Origin: Episyrphus balteatus
Lineage: Eukaryota; Arthropoda; Insecta; Diptera; Syrphidae
NCBI RefSeq assembly: GCF_945859705.1
Contig: NC_079138.1
Span: 8,076,874 to 8,140,873, forward strand
DNA length: 64,000 nt
Direction of reading: 5' to 3'
Part shown: in pieces, positions 36,058-46,834 of the stretch
How the letters are laid out: each line of letters begins with the position of its first letter
How positions within the stretch are numbered: position 1 is the first letter of the stretch
Position numbers and translations under genes: made by a program
Notes under the pieces: model-generated
Told to the model about the DNA's origin: nothing
Databases searched by the model: none
Seen by the model: the letters and a program-made list of their open reading frames with translations, nothing else

Positions 36058-36520
36058 CAGAGATGGCAAAAATGGGATTTTTTTTGATTTCCTACATTTG
36101 TTACGTCTACTACATAAATGAGGTAGTTAACGTAGTTTAATGTAGTTAACGTAGTTAAATGTAGCAGACGTAGCGCTAGACGTCAAAATGTAGTTTGAAA
36201 TGCCAATTTTACCACCAAATTGTCAAAGTCTTATTCAAATCGAAATACATAGCTGTGATAGTGTGAATTTGAATAGAATATTTGAAACCAGATGGATTTG
36301 GGGTGGTTTCTTTGAAAAGGTTTTACTTTACTAAACCAAATTCTCACGAAAACACAGCTATTTATTTTTTAATATTTTTGAAATATAACGTTTTTTATGT
36401 AGTTATTGCACGTAGCAAATGTAGGTAGTACATGAAACAAATCAAGCGAGTAGTTTATTCGATTAACTACGCGTAGTTAACCGAGTAGATTACCTGACGT
36501 AATCTACTCTGCCATCTCTG
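36058..36520. mobile_element. hAT MITE, CAGAGATGGCA ends, 8-bp duplication
   Basis: Ends CAGAGATGGCA and TGCCATCTCTG, flanked by a perfect CTTGGGAT duplication (36050-36057, 36521-36528). Inside, GTAGTTAACGTAGTT-like words repeat in both orientations. Inserted in the piggyBac element, so younger than it. Confidence 0.9.
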
Positions 36521-36779
36521 CTTGGGATACAAAATCAGTGAACAAAATTCTTTTTTCTAAATAGTTTTCTTCTTTATTTTATCAAAGAGCTTCCATTTGA
36601 TTTTTTGGAAATTTCGTGTGAAAAAAGGTAGTCCACACTTGCCTGGGGTGTGTTACACCCCAATGATCAAAATGTGAAATAAATCAATTTTTTTTAAGTG
36701 TTTATTTTATTTTTCATGAATTATAAGTAAATCATAATTAACATTTCGATGTGTAAGCTTATTCTGGTATAGGTAGATC

Positions 36780-37300
36780 GAAGTTCTGGAAAAAAATTAG
36801 TACAAACTGTATTGATGTGGTGTTGACAAGTGTTTTTTTCACAAACATCGCAAGTTGATCTCGATTTCCTGTCGCCTGCTCTCGGACAAAGGTGGCAATT
36901 TTACGAACGTTTTTTTTATGATTAGCAATAACTGTTTGCGTGGAAGCTTCTCGTGAACTGAATGAAAAACTGCGATTGTCTTCCCATACTGCATCATAGA
37001 GAGCATCAAGACTAGCTTTGGATAACCTTTTTTTCTATAGAAGGATGCGAACGATCATCCAACTCTATTTCCATTTGTTCTTCTACAAGTTGGATAAGCT
37101 TTTCGTTTCGAAATAACTTTATATTTCTTGAAGGAGGGTTAAAATGGCGAAAAATAAGAACTGTGGCTAATGCTGAATTATCCAATAAATTGTAAAATAC
37201 AACCATGGGCCACCGAATGGTTTGGTGAGAACATGAATAAAAAGATACCATTTGGTCAAACAAGTCGACTCCTTTTATTCCGTTATAGAATAATATCATG
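36780..37300 (-). pseudogene. piggyBac transposase, C-terminal part
   Basis: Begins MILFYNGIKGVDLFDQMVSF, with IKGVDLFDQM and RWPMVVFYNLLDNSA, the conserved C-terminal part of the piggyBac catalytic core including its last catalytic aspartate region. Further downstream, in another frame (36905-36790), a cysteine-rich finger appears: CHLCPRAG then STCDVCEKNTCQHH, as expected at the end of piggyBac transposases. The upstream half (above 37300) is not readable, so the element is dead. Confidence 0.85.
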
Positions 37301-39248
37301 ACAGGTTTATTTTGAGGTCCAAAAACTACTTTATCAACAATGTGCTGTGTTGAAAGCAGTCCAACTTGTTTCCTGGGTTTTGGAACCCAAGTCTAGCATT
37401 GCTCTCAACGCTGTTGCTCTTTCTTTTTCATCACCTTTATTATATTTTTTTCAATAATTTATCTATGTAAATAAGACACTAAAACAAAAATTACATTTAA
37501 AAAGTTATTTCACTTTTAACAATTATGTTAGAAAACAATATTTTCATACTTAATTTTTGATAAATTGCAAAGCTTTTCGCACTTATCTACAAAATCGCCT
37601 TAAATTTTGCCGAACAATTCACGTATTTATAAACAAAAACAATTTTAATGTCAACTCGATTGCAAAAAAAACGTAAATAATTCACCAGAACATTAATTTA
37701 AACAAATATATGCGCTGAAAACTGTTGGGGTGTAACACACCCCAGGCAAGAAAGGTAGTAAGTTTTTTGGGGATGTAAACTAGGGTTAAGAAAAAAAAAT
37801 ATATATTCAAAAAAGTAGTTAAAACTTAGACGCCAAAAAATAAATAATTAATAAATAGAGACAAAACACAAACACATAAATTTTAAAAACGGTACCTATG
37901 TTGTTGGACACGTGATGATGGGGGTTAACTATTGCAATTCCCCTTTATTTTTAGGTTTATTTTTATTTTTGGTTCTTTTTACCAACTTACTGCGACATTT
38001 TTTTTTTTTTTTGTAGGTGAGTAATTTCTTTTTCTTCTCAGAGTCATTCAGGGGTACTTTTGTATAGACCAGCCCTCAAGTCTTACTGGGTGCTTCGATG
38101 GACGGCCTAAGGCTCCCTTCGCACAACGGTGTTGAAGTCAGCTGAATGTGGGCCCGAACTCAATTATCTTTCTTTTCATCAAAAAAAATGAGGTTGAAAA
38201 ATAATGAAATTTTATAATGGTGCGGCGGCCCAGCCTTTTTATGACAATCTGGGACCGCCGATAATAAACCTAAGAATTTCACTTTGATTTAAAGCTATTC
38301 AATAAAAAATTTGCTAAAATTCGCTGAACTCACCACTTTTAATTATTTGGCAAAATTTCTTATTTAGTTCACCACACGTTTGTATAGGAAATTCAATTCC
38401 AAAAAAAGGTTTCAAACTGATCTTTGTGATTTTGCGTTTTAAAAAAATAATGGCAAAAAAAAACATTAACTAACCACTCAACTCTTGGTTTTTATATTTA
38501 AAAAAAATTACCGAAATGAACTTTTCACCACTATTCACTTTTTAAATTTTTAAATTTTTTTTTCTAAATAAATTTTATTTGAATTTAATTCGGTTTATTT
38601 AATTTTTTTTTTTTTTTTGTTTTGCCTTAAAAAAACTTTGGCAGCAATACCTCGACCGAACTGCTTCCCGATTGGTTTTTGAATGACAAAAGTACTGCGG
38701 CATGTCAAAATCCCGATCTCAAAGGAGAACAAAGAAGAAAAACAACTTTGACATTTGCCGGAGAACCTCCAAAAAATTTTTATCGCATCTTCAACATAAC
38801 TGATCAAACATCACCCGATTCACATCTCTCAATATAAACCTTATATACACTCTTGTAAGTATTGGTGAGCATTTCTATATCCCCCCTTTCTATCTTCGAA
38901 TTCGAACTTTATTATAGGGCACGATCAGAAAAAGGAAATTACCTTGTTGCAACCCTCCACCGATAGATGGCTTGTAAGGTTAAGGGTGTGTTTATATTGG
39001 CTTATTCAGAATTGGAGGTTTAAGTTTGGTTTGTACGTAAAACAACAAGACTAACCGGTGACATGAACATAAACAAAAAGTACGTATTGAACAATTAAAA
39101 GAACTAATATGAGCCGCCTTCGGACCCGTTTCTGAGCCGAAGTCGGACTCAGCTCCGCCCGAGGCGGAGCGGATTCGGACCGAGGTCGGACTTGTTTGCT
39201 TGAAGGGTAGGCACGAATCGGTCCATTCAACTCGACTCTCATGTAACC

Positions 39249-39480
39249 ATATAAAGTAGGAAGTCTGAACAATGGTTGGTCGGTGTCATGTCATCCTTCT
39301 TTATCCAAATCAATTTCGGAACTCAACAATCAACATGGTAGGTAATTAATTCTTCATTTGTTTATTATTTTAGGCTTCATTTTATTATTTATCATACTTA
39401 TAATTATTATTTTGTCTTTTTTAGGTTTTAAGTAATGCTTCCAGCTGGAGTTTTCATCGATGGATATCGTCACATGTGGG
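39249..39480 (+). promoter_or_regulatory. Promoter-like stretch with spliced mini-exons
   Basis: TATAAAG at 39249 is followed about 85 bp on by ATG at 39333, directly against a GTAGGT donor. A TTTTTAG acceptor at 39424 gives VLSNASSWSFHRWISSHV in frame to a GTAAGT donor at 39481; a further acceptor TTCTAG lies at 39570. GC-rich repeated CGGACTCAG/CCGAGG words lie upstream (39115-39195). This looks like the start of a small intron-rich insect gene cut off at the segment border. No family recognised; could be chance. Confidence 0.2.
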
Positions 39481-39603
39481 TAAGTTTGTTTTTCATTTCC
39501 TTCTTAGGAAATGTTTACATTGTTTTTTTTTTCTTTGACTTTCTAAATTAATCTTTCTTTTTCATTCTAGGTCTAGGGCGCAGTTCAACAGGCGTCCGCA
39601 ACA

Positions 39604-39743
39604 GTCTCTCGTTAACGCCCGTTAGCCCCATGATCAGGGGGATTCATACTTGGACGCCACTTTAACAATACAACTGCCAGCTTCAGGGAAGCTGGCAACC
39701 AAACCCACGAGATCCATTTTTATCTCCGCACACCTTGCCATAA
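39604..39743 (-). pseudogene. R1 ORF1 segment, recombination joint
   Basis: Encodes the ORF1 stretch corresponding to NVMARCADIKMDLVGLV through SKYESL and GLTGVNERL. At 39743 it is fused to the ORF2 endonuclease codons (VDSSEW) of the upstream R1 copy, so two R1 copies are joined head to tail with material lost. Confidence 0.7.
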
Positions 39744-39977
39744 CGCCATTCACTTGAATCGACGAGTGAACATACGGTGTTAGCATCATTCACGTCAATA
39801 GCGGCACCGCCCCTAGTGTCTGTGAACGAGCGCATAAATGTCCTTAACTTGTCCGTTAAGAACAATGGGTTCCTGCAACAACGCAAAGCTAACCCGCATG
39901 CTGGTCAGTCGCTGCCCTAAATCATACATGACTGCCTATGTATGGTGGCAGTTAAATTGTATTAATTTAACTGCCAT
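39744..39977 (-). pseudogene. R1 ORF2 start, endonuclease N-terminus
   Basis: MAVKLIQFNCHHT then a stop, continuing AVMYDLGQRLTSMRVSFALL and QEPIVLNGQVK with QEP, the conserved catalytic glutamate motif of APE-like endonucleases. Frameshifted before DTRGGAAIDV and cut at VDSSEW. Confidence 0.75.
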
Positions 39978-40034
39978 TTTAGTGCTTGGCACCCGCTCTT
40001 GCCACTGCCGCAGCATAGACAGGACAGTCTTTGC

Positions 40035-41718
40035 TTAGCATAAAGTGTCCTGCCGGGCTTCCCCTAAAGTCGCAATCACGACAATTGATCGCATTGCCGC
40101 AATCCCGTTTAGACACACAGACTCCGTCTGCCTACACCTAGAGGCAAAGTGGTCCAGTCCAAGGCAGCGACTACACCACTGAACCAAACGTTTCTCTTTA
40201 ACGGGAAACGAAAAGTGTTTTATATAACACCTCCCGTCTCCCAACAAGAAACCTCCAGCCCGAGGGGAGCACTCAAGAACAACATTATGTCGTCCTTCCC
40301 CAGCTTTCCAAGGAGTCGAGAGCGAAACCTCCCGTTGGAACTCCTTTGAGGTAAGCTTGCATAAGTTCAACTTATGCAGCTCACCCAAAAATTCCTCGGG
40401 AGAAATTCGTTTCTCCACACCCTGAACCACAAGGGACATACCTTTCCTGGATTCAGCAGATAGACCAACCTCCTCAAGCTTTTTATGCCCAAGGAACGTG
40501 TTCCGCTCGGCTAAAGAGGGCATGCAGACAACAACGCCCCCCTGTTTGCCAGGGCGCACATTATGCACCCTGACACCCACAGCAGGCACCAGTTCATCCA
40601 CCACCCTCCTCTTTATTTCAGCAGGGGTGTCATTTTTCCCCCCTTTGACCACCAACGACCACGTCTCAGTTGGCTTAGTGGCTTCAACATCAGGTAGTGA
40701 AACCTGTGTTTTCACCACCAAACCACTAGAGACCGCAGCCGACCTGTCAATTTGGGTGAACGAAGGACGTTCAGCCACCTCTACGCCAACAGGAACACCT
40801 AAGGATCTGGCAGGCTCACTTGGCACAGCAGTTCCCCGGAGTCCATTTTCAGGCTTCCTAGCTATAACAGAAGCTCCACCTTCAATTCTCCCTCTGAGCC
40901 TCTCGTTTACGCCCGTCAGCCCCATGATCAAGGATTCATATTTGGACGCTACATTTACAATACGGCTGCCAGCTTCAGGGAAACTAGCCACCAAACCCAC
41001 GAGATCAATTCTAATCTCTGCACATCTTGCCATAACGTTGGCCAGAGTCAAACTTTCATCAAGGCTCCCACCCACACCAGACAAGTTGACAGAGCCGCCT
41101 GCAGTCACCCCCACAGAAGGGGAGATAGCTTGTTTATTCTTATTGGGCTTGTCCCCAGCACCAGCTACCTTCGCAGGAGCAGCAACCCTATCTACCTTTG
41201 GCACCGCAGCCACACCTGAAGCTCCTTTTGAAGCTCCAGATGGAGGCAACACCACCTTAGAGGCAACCAAGGGCACCGATCCCCCGAAACCAGCTGTCAC
41301 CACAGGCTCATCCATAAGGTTAACAAGAACACCCATCTTCTGTGCGGGCAACCCGCCAGCAATATCCCCCAAAGTAGAAGAAGGAGGAGGAGAAATCTCC
41401 ACAATATACTTCTTCTTTTTGTCTAATTAATCCGAGGCCCCCGACGAGTTAGCCTTAGCTACCTCGCGGACATTCCTCTTCCTACGACTCTTTACTAAAG
41501 TAAAGTCATCAGTCTCCATGGCAGAATCATCCACCATAGAAGACTCAGAAACAATTCTTTTCTTAACCTTCTTATGCTTCTTCTTGTTAGGGTTCTTCAT
41601 ATCAACCCTACCTTCAGAATCCTTCATCAGGAAGCTTTCCTTCATTTGGGGCTTAATAAAAAACCCCATCCTCACTCTCACAATCGGAGGTGAGCCCTAT
41701 AAGCTTGTCCGCAGACAT
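40035..41718 (-). pseudogene. R1 ORF1 (Gag-like), lightly damaged
   Basis: Starts MSADKLIGLTSDCESEDGVF at 41718. An early frameshift, then a stop near 41427, split it, after which a 455-codon frame runs to 40035. The middle carries KRRVVDELVPAVGVRVHNVR and VVVCMPSLAERNTFLGHKKL. The first zinc knuckle (CSRCLGLDHFASRC, C-x2-C-x4-H-x4-C) is intact; the second is deleted by a jump from SVCLN to GIAAM. R1 ORF1 proteins bind element RNA. The stretch 34512-35060 and the copy at 58454-59692 are homologous. Confidence 0.85.
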
Positions 41719-42482
41719 CACTTATCTAACACCACTTGAAAAAATAATTTTCAAAAGTGGCAATCGTGAAACAAAATTTTGCCTCAGTTGGCAATAATAT
41801 ATCGAAAAAATTTTTGAAAATTTTTTCAAAAAATTTTACCCCAGTTGGCAATTATGGTCAACAATGAAAATAATATTTTGCCAAGGGTATCAACAATGGT
41901 GGCAATATTAAAAAATATTGCCTAACCAAGGTCGGCCAATCAAAAATTCTTCGAAGAGTGGCGAAAATTTTCAAATGATTGAAAAAATATTTATTAACGA
42001 ATGAAAATTAGTTTTGTAAAAAAAAGAGAGTAAATGAAATTAAAAAATATTAATAACAAATGAGAATTAAGTTTATATAAAAATGAAAAATGAAATACAA
42101 CAACCCACGCGATTGGTGGGTTGGAAAATTTAAAAATAAAGAAATAAGATAAGAGAACCAATTAAAATTAATGTTATAAAATAAGAGAAAAAATAAGAGA
42201 AAAGAATATAAGAACTCACGTGATTGGTGGATACCAAAGTAAACCACCAAAAAATCACTCGATTAAACTAAATTAAAAGAAAATTAAATTAAATTTATCA
42301 AGAAAAATCGCACAAATCTATCATAAATCAATAAGTAATCAAAATCGTAAAACCTTTATCGAACAAGCCAAATCAACCGAATCAAAAACCGAATCAAAAC
42401 ACTACTATTTCTTCAAAAATCAAAAAATCCGCACCACAATCAAAAAACACGTCCGTTCACTACAGAGCTACTAAGTCGAGTG

Positions 42483-42499
42483 AGTAAATAGGGACAGTA

Positions 42500-42556
<57 letters not shown>
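42483..42556 (-). rRNA. 28S rRNA, 74-bp segment between the R2 and R1 sites
   Basis: Minus strand starts TAGCCAAATGCCTCGTCATC and ends GTCCCTATTTACT. This is the near-invariant 28S stretch, here bounded by R2 on one side and R1 on the other. Its exact 74-bp length matches the known spacing of the two sites. Confidence 0.95.
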
Positions 42557-43837
42557 GAAATAATTTAGACTGGTCAGCCAGGACAGTCTTTTATTTTTTC
42601 AGATCTATGACATTAAAAAATAATAAATTTCATTTTACAATTCATTTACATTTCAAATAATATCATGCACTAAATATACTACTTAAATTGTTACATTGTA
42701 TTTCATATATTTCATGTTGATCGTTGACTGAGAGATGATCGCTGGTGTCTTTTTCTACTAAATTGAATGGTAGTAGTACCCTCGTTAATGGAACGCATCA
42801 GATGATTTGTTCAATTATATGGCAAAATGGATAGCATATTACTGGGTGTTTCGTTGGTGTGGAGGCCTTGTTCTCCACACAAATTTCATAAAGTCTCGGT
42901 GAGACGTGCAACTACCGCGGATGGTGGTAGTAATTATATCGTTAGCAGTGATTTTTGGTAAACGCAGATGATGTTTGAGGTAATTATTGCGCTTGCAATA
43001 ATTGATGCCTCTGGCGCCAACAATGAGTGGCAGTACATGTATGTTATGAGAGGGAAAACGTTGTTGGATGGCATCAATGAATGTCGCTGTGCTGTAAATT
43101 GCGACCTTATTGTTGTATTGGAAGTCCAGACTGAGTGGACCTTCCCAGTTCACACCGATATCTGAGATGATGAGGGTGTTGTTTTTCATTAGTATTAAGT
43201 CGGGTTTCTTTAAAATGCCGTCACTACAGCGGATGTTGGGTTCGAGCATGTATGTCCATCCACGACGAGCAACGAAGGTGGTGATTCGTTTAATGACGTA
43301 GTTATGGAGAGCGATTCTGGTGGAATGCGTAATTGGGCATTTTTGAAGAATGTGGCTCACTGTCTCACGTCGCGGACATCCAGCTCTGCAGAAGCGGGCA
43401 TCGGGTGGGTTTGACGGGATGCCAGCACAGGGCAGTAGATTGTATCTCAACAAGATGGCACGTACATAGTCCTCGCCTGACCAACATTTTGGCGGATTTG
43501 TTATGTAGGCGGAACTAGACGTTGAATGCTTTGCCTGCCAAAGACCGTTGCCGGAGAAGGATTCTTGCAGAAGTCTAGTGTGTTTGGCTTGGATTTCTAT
43601 TTTTCCTTCAGATCCTGGCTTGATCATGGTTTTGATGGAAGTAATTCTGGCTTGTGATAGATGGAACGTCGCATTCAGTAAATTATTGGCTGCACATAAT
43701 CTGTCAATTCTTTTTATAATAATTGGTGGTATACTGTCCGCCAGACAGAATATGCCCAGGCCACCGTCTTTGATTGGAGCATAGAACATACTGCTGTGCG
43801 AGTGAGGATTAAGATTTAATATTTTCCTGAGTGTTAC
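42557..43837 (-). mobile_element. R2: R2 retrotransposon, 5'-truncated, at its 28S site
   Basis: 28S ...GACTCTCTTAAGG ends at 43838, R2 begins GTAACACTCAGG, and 28S resumes TAGCCAAATG at 42556. That is the canonical R2 site with no target duplication. 1281 bp remain of an element normally about 3.5 kb. The 3' UTR is 42838-42557. Confidence 0.95.

Positions 43838-43852
<15 letters not shown>
42839..43852 (-). CDS. R2 protein C-terminus: CCHC finger and restriction-like endonuclease
   Basis: An open frame of 337 codons whose first five (MTLLR) are encoded by 28S DNA, with R2 starting at VTLRKILNLN. SMFYAPIKDGGLGIFCLADS is the post-RT thumb region. The CCHC motif is CRAGCPRRETVSHILQKC (about residues 155-172). 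The endonuclease has KPDLI and ISDIGV (about 216-234), the PD-(D/E)XK-type active site that cleaves 28S DNA. The reverse transcriptase is missing, so it cannot transpose. No stop or frameshift is seen, so truncation upon insertion, not decay, made this copy. Confidence 0.9.
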
Positions 43853-43879
<27 letters not shown>

Positions 43880-43896
43880 ACTTGAATTTCTTCACT

Positions 43897-43935
<39 letters not shown>

Positions 43936-43946
43936 ACACCCGTTAG

Positions 43947-43988
<42 letters not shown>

Positions 43989-45099
43989 CAAGTCCGTGCC
44001 AGTTCTGAATTGATTGTTAATTGATAGTCGTTATAAATCAAAAGAACATACCTTGCGATATATCTTAAGATTTTTAGCAAGAAAATTCCACAATTGGTTA
44101 CGTAAACTACTATCCGGGGAACAAAATTCAAGAATTTTTATTTACCCAGAACGAGTACATAAACCATGTTATTGCTTCCAATTCAAGCCCGACTATCTCA
44201 ATCTTCAGAGCCAATCCTTATCCCGAAGTTACGGATCTAATTTGCCGACTTCCCTTACCTACATTATTCTATCGACTAGAGACTCTTCACCTTGGAGACC
44301 AGCTGCGGATATCGGTACGGCCTGTTGAGAAGTTTGCGTAATCCCACCATAAATTTTCAAGGTCCGAGGAGAAAATATCGACACAACAGTAAATGTCATG
44401 CTCTTCTAGTCCATCTACCATATCTCTCTTCGAAAGACTTCCATGGTAGTACGACTATAAAACAGAAAAGAAAACTCTTTCGATATCTCTCGACGGCTTC
44501 TTTATGGTCGTTCCTGTTGCCAGGATGAGCAAAAAGCCCATTTTTAATAACAAACGGATACTCAACAGGTTACGGAATTGGAACCGTATTCCCTTTCGTT
44601 CAAAATTTATCAAGTGTTTTAAATATTTATTTTTTTATTTCATATAATAGAATAATAATATATATTTTTGTATTTTTAATTTTTATATATTTTTTTTATT
44701 TATATTTGCTCATATATTTTTTTTTTTTTATTTTTAATAACATAATATATATTTTTGTAATTTATTAAAATGTTTTTTTAATTTTTATTTTTTATTTTTT
44801 ATAACTTGAAAATTTTCAGCTTTCGCCTTGAACTTAGGACCGACTAACTCGTGATCAACCACTGTTCACACGAAACCCTTCTCCACTTCAGTCCTCCAAG
44901 GTCTCATTCGATTATTTGCTACTACCACCAAGATCTGTACCAATAGCGGCTCCATGCAGGCTTACGCCAAACACTTCTAAGCACGCCATTGTACCCTCCT
45001 ACTCACTAAAGTTTCAAAATTTAAATTCAATCAGATCGAAAATACTTTAGCGATAATGTATAGGTATACAACTTAAGCGCCATCCATTTTAAGGGCTAG

Positions 45100-45137
<38 letters not shown>

Positions 45138-45373
45138 ATTCCGACTTCCATGGCCACCGTCCTGCTGTTTTAAGCAACCAACGCCTTTCATGGTATCTGC
45201 ATGAGTTGTTAATTTTGGCACCTTAACACTATGTTTGGTTCATCCCACAGCGCCAGTTCTGCTTACCTAAAGTGGCACACTGGGCACAATATATCACAAC
45301 CAAAACCTTCATATCAAACAAGGCTAGGTTTTTACCCATTTAAAGTTTGAGAGTAGGTTAAGATCGTTTCAAC

Positions 45374-45409
<36 letters not shown>

Positions 45410-45434
45410 TTATTTTATATAATTTTTAATTGCA

Positions 45435-45487
<53 letters not shown>

Positions 45488-45548
45488 AGTCTTTCGCCCC
45501 TATACTCAATTCTGACAATCGATTTGCACGTCAGAACTGTTTCGGTCT

Positions 45549-45582
<34 letters not shown>

Positions 45583-45779
45583 AGTATAGTTCACCATCTT
45601 TCGGGTCACAGCATATATGCTCAAGGTACGCCCTAGTTAGAGGCATTAATAATATAAATATCATTATGCATAACTGTATAGAAAGCCCCGGGATTGAATA
45701 AATAATTCATAACAAATTATAAACTAATCCCATTATTAATTATTAAAAATACCCAATGACTTGCACATATTTTAGACTC

Positions 45780-45813
<34 letters not shown>

Positions 45814-46799
45814 TCCTGAATCTATCGCATTGTTAACCCTTTCGAACCCAAGCTATGAAAATCAATACTAAAAAATGTTTTTTCGGTATTATCGGGTCAA
45901 AAACATCACAACTAAGTAATATGAATAGCAAAAAGTTATTTTCCAAAATAATAAATAGCAAAACTAATGTGTTTTTCTCATGTTACATGTAAGTAACATG
46001 CACTGCCTATGACCACCAAAAAAAGTCGGAGAACTGAGAAAATAACTTTTTATGAAACTATAATGTATGCTACTTCTTCTAAGCAAAAAAACAAAACACT
46101 TTCTGCATTAATCTTTTTTTCAAAATTATGGCCATATATAAAAAATTTTTTTTTGCAAAAAAATGTAAATTTCAGTCCCTTTCTCGATAAAAAAATTAAA
46201 GGTATGATATTTGACTAACTTTTTGTAATAATCCAGTAACTAGGCATTATTATCTTTCAATTAAGCCATCGTAACCTAAAAAATTGTTTAATTTAATATA
46301 TTTTTTTACGAATTTAAAAAAAAATGTTACATGAGAGTAACGCTGGGTCCGAAAGGGTTAATCATAAAAGTGCATACAATATAAATAAACAAATCAATAG
46401 ATCTATTTACCATTGTAAAATTCCGAAAAATTTAAGCACAATATATAATTATATCTGTCAATGATTTATCAAATCCAAAACATTTATTTTATGTTGAAAA
46501 TCCGAAGATAAACAATTTGAATAAACTTAAGTAATGGAAATTATGATAAATATTTATTACATTAACAGATTACAATGTCCTTATATGGAAAAATTGCACA
46601 CTATTGTTAAAATATTTTTTATATATTTTTATATTAGCATTGAATTTTCCATAATGGATATTCAGGTTCATCGGGCTTGACCTCTAAGCAGTTCCACGTA
46701 CTATTTAACTCTCTATTCAGAGTTCTTTTCAACTTTCCCTCACGGTACTTGTTTACTATCGGTCTCATGGTTATATTTAGTTTTAGATGGAGTTTACCA

Positions 46800-46834
<35 letters not shown>

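Larger units (their letters stand above)
35970..37785 (-). mobile_element. piggyBac-type element at TTAA
   Basis: Flanked by TTAA (35966-35969, 37786-37789). The ends CCCTAGTTTACATCC are exact complements. Subterminal TGGGGTGTGATACACCCC-like palindromes occur near both ends (35984-36003, 37728-37744) and at 36650. The minus strand encodes a piggyBac transposase C-terminus. A hAT MITE is nested at 36058-36520. Confidence 0.9.
35074..39603. mobile_element. 4.5-kb foreign segment inside R1 ORF1, 4-bp GTCT duplication
   Basis: R1 ORF1 reads ...GLTGVNERL up to 39604 and resumes EGGTSVIA below 35060. The inserted block begins TGTTGCTGG and ends CCGCAACA, with GTCT on both sides (35070-35073, 39604-39607). 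The first and last few hundred bases are not direct repeats, so it is not an LTR element with two LTRs. It carries a candidate minus-strand coding exon (35259-35401), a piggyBac remnant, a possible TATA box at 38846 (minus) and a plus-strand promoter-like stretch near 39249. The stretch 37786-39240 shows no recognised coding region. Confidence 0.5.
15640..39743 (-). mobile_element. R1: R1-clade retrotransposon copy, exploded by nested insertions
   Basis: R1 pieces on the minus strand appear in order: ORF1 (39743-39604, then 35070-34512), an endonuclease scrap (34500-34447), linker (32392-31820), reverse transcriptase first half (31816-31207), second half (22845-22232), C-terminal zinc finger (19726-19245), then 3' UTR to about 15640. 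Gaps between them are foreign elements, several with clear target duplications. With insertions removed it is a ~4-kb deleted R1 copy. Unlike the copy starting at 42482 its 5' end has no 28S flank; it joins that copy at 39743. Its 3' end does not abut 28S sequence either. Confidence 0.75.
39744..42482 (-). mobile_element. R1: R1 retrotransposon 5' portion at its 28S target site
   Basis: The 5' end (CACTCGACTTAG) directly follows 28S ...GTCCCTATTTACT at 42483, 74 bp after the R2 site, the canonical R1 position. The 5' UTR is 42482-41719 and includes repeated GTTGGCAAT words. ORF1 (41718-40035) and the beginning of ORF2 (39977-39744) follow. The 3' two-thirds are lost at 39743. This target match is what identifies all the related pieces in the window as R1. 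Confidence 0.9.

Noticed and set aside
38595..38807. 70-codon minus-strand frame
   Set aside because: Ends in poly-lysine from a poly-A tract; may be part of an untranslated leader but has no domain or splice support.
35074..39603. LTR retrotransposon with TG...CA ends
   Set aside because: The terminal regions are not direct repeats of each other and no gag, protease or RT is present.
40498..41430. 310-codon plus-strand frame
   Set aside because: Antisense to R1 ORF1, which explains its length; the sense frame has zinc knuckle and other R1 features. The same holds for 58905-59606.
43110..43784. Plus-strand frames opposite R2
   Set aside because: Shadows of the well-supported minus-strand R2 frame.
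44014..44528. Plus-strand frames in 43.9-44.6 kb
   Set aside because: The sequence is 28S rRNA on the minus strand; frames here are chance.
46009..46218. 69-codon frame within the 28S region
   Set aside because: Lies inside a 521-bp piggyBac MITE, lysine-rich from poly-A, no transposase motif.
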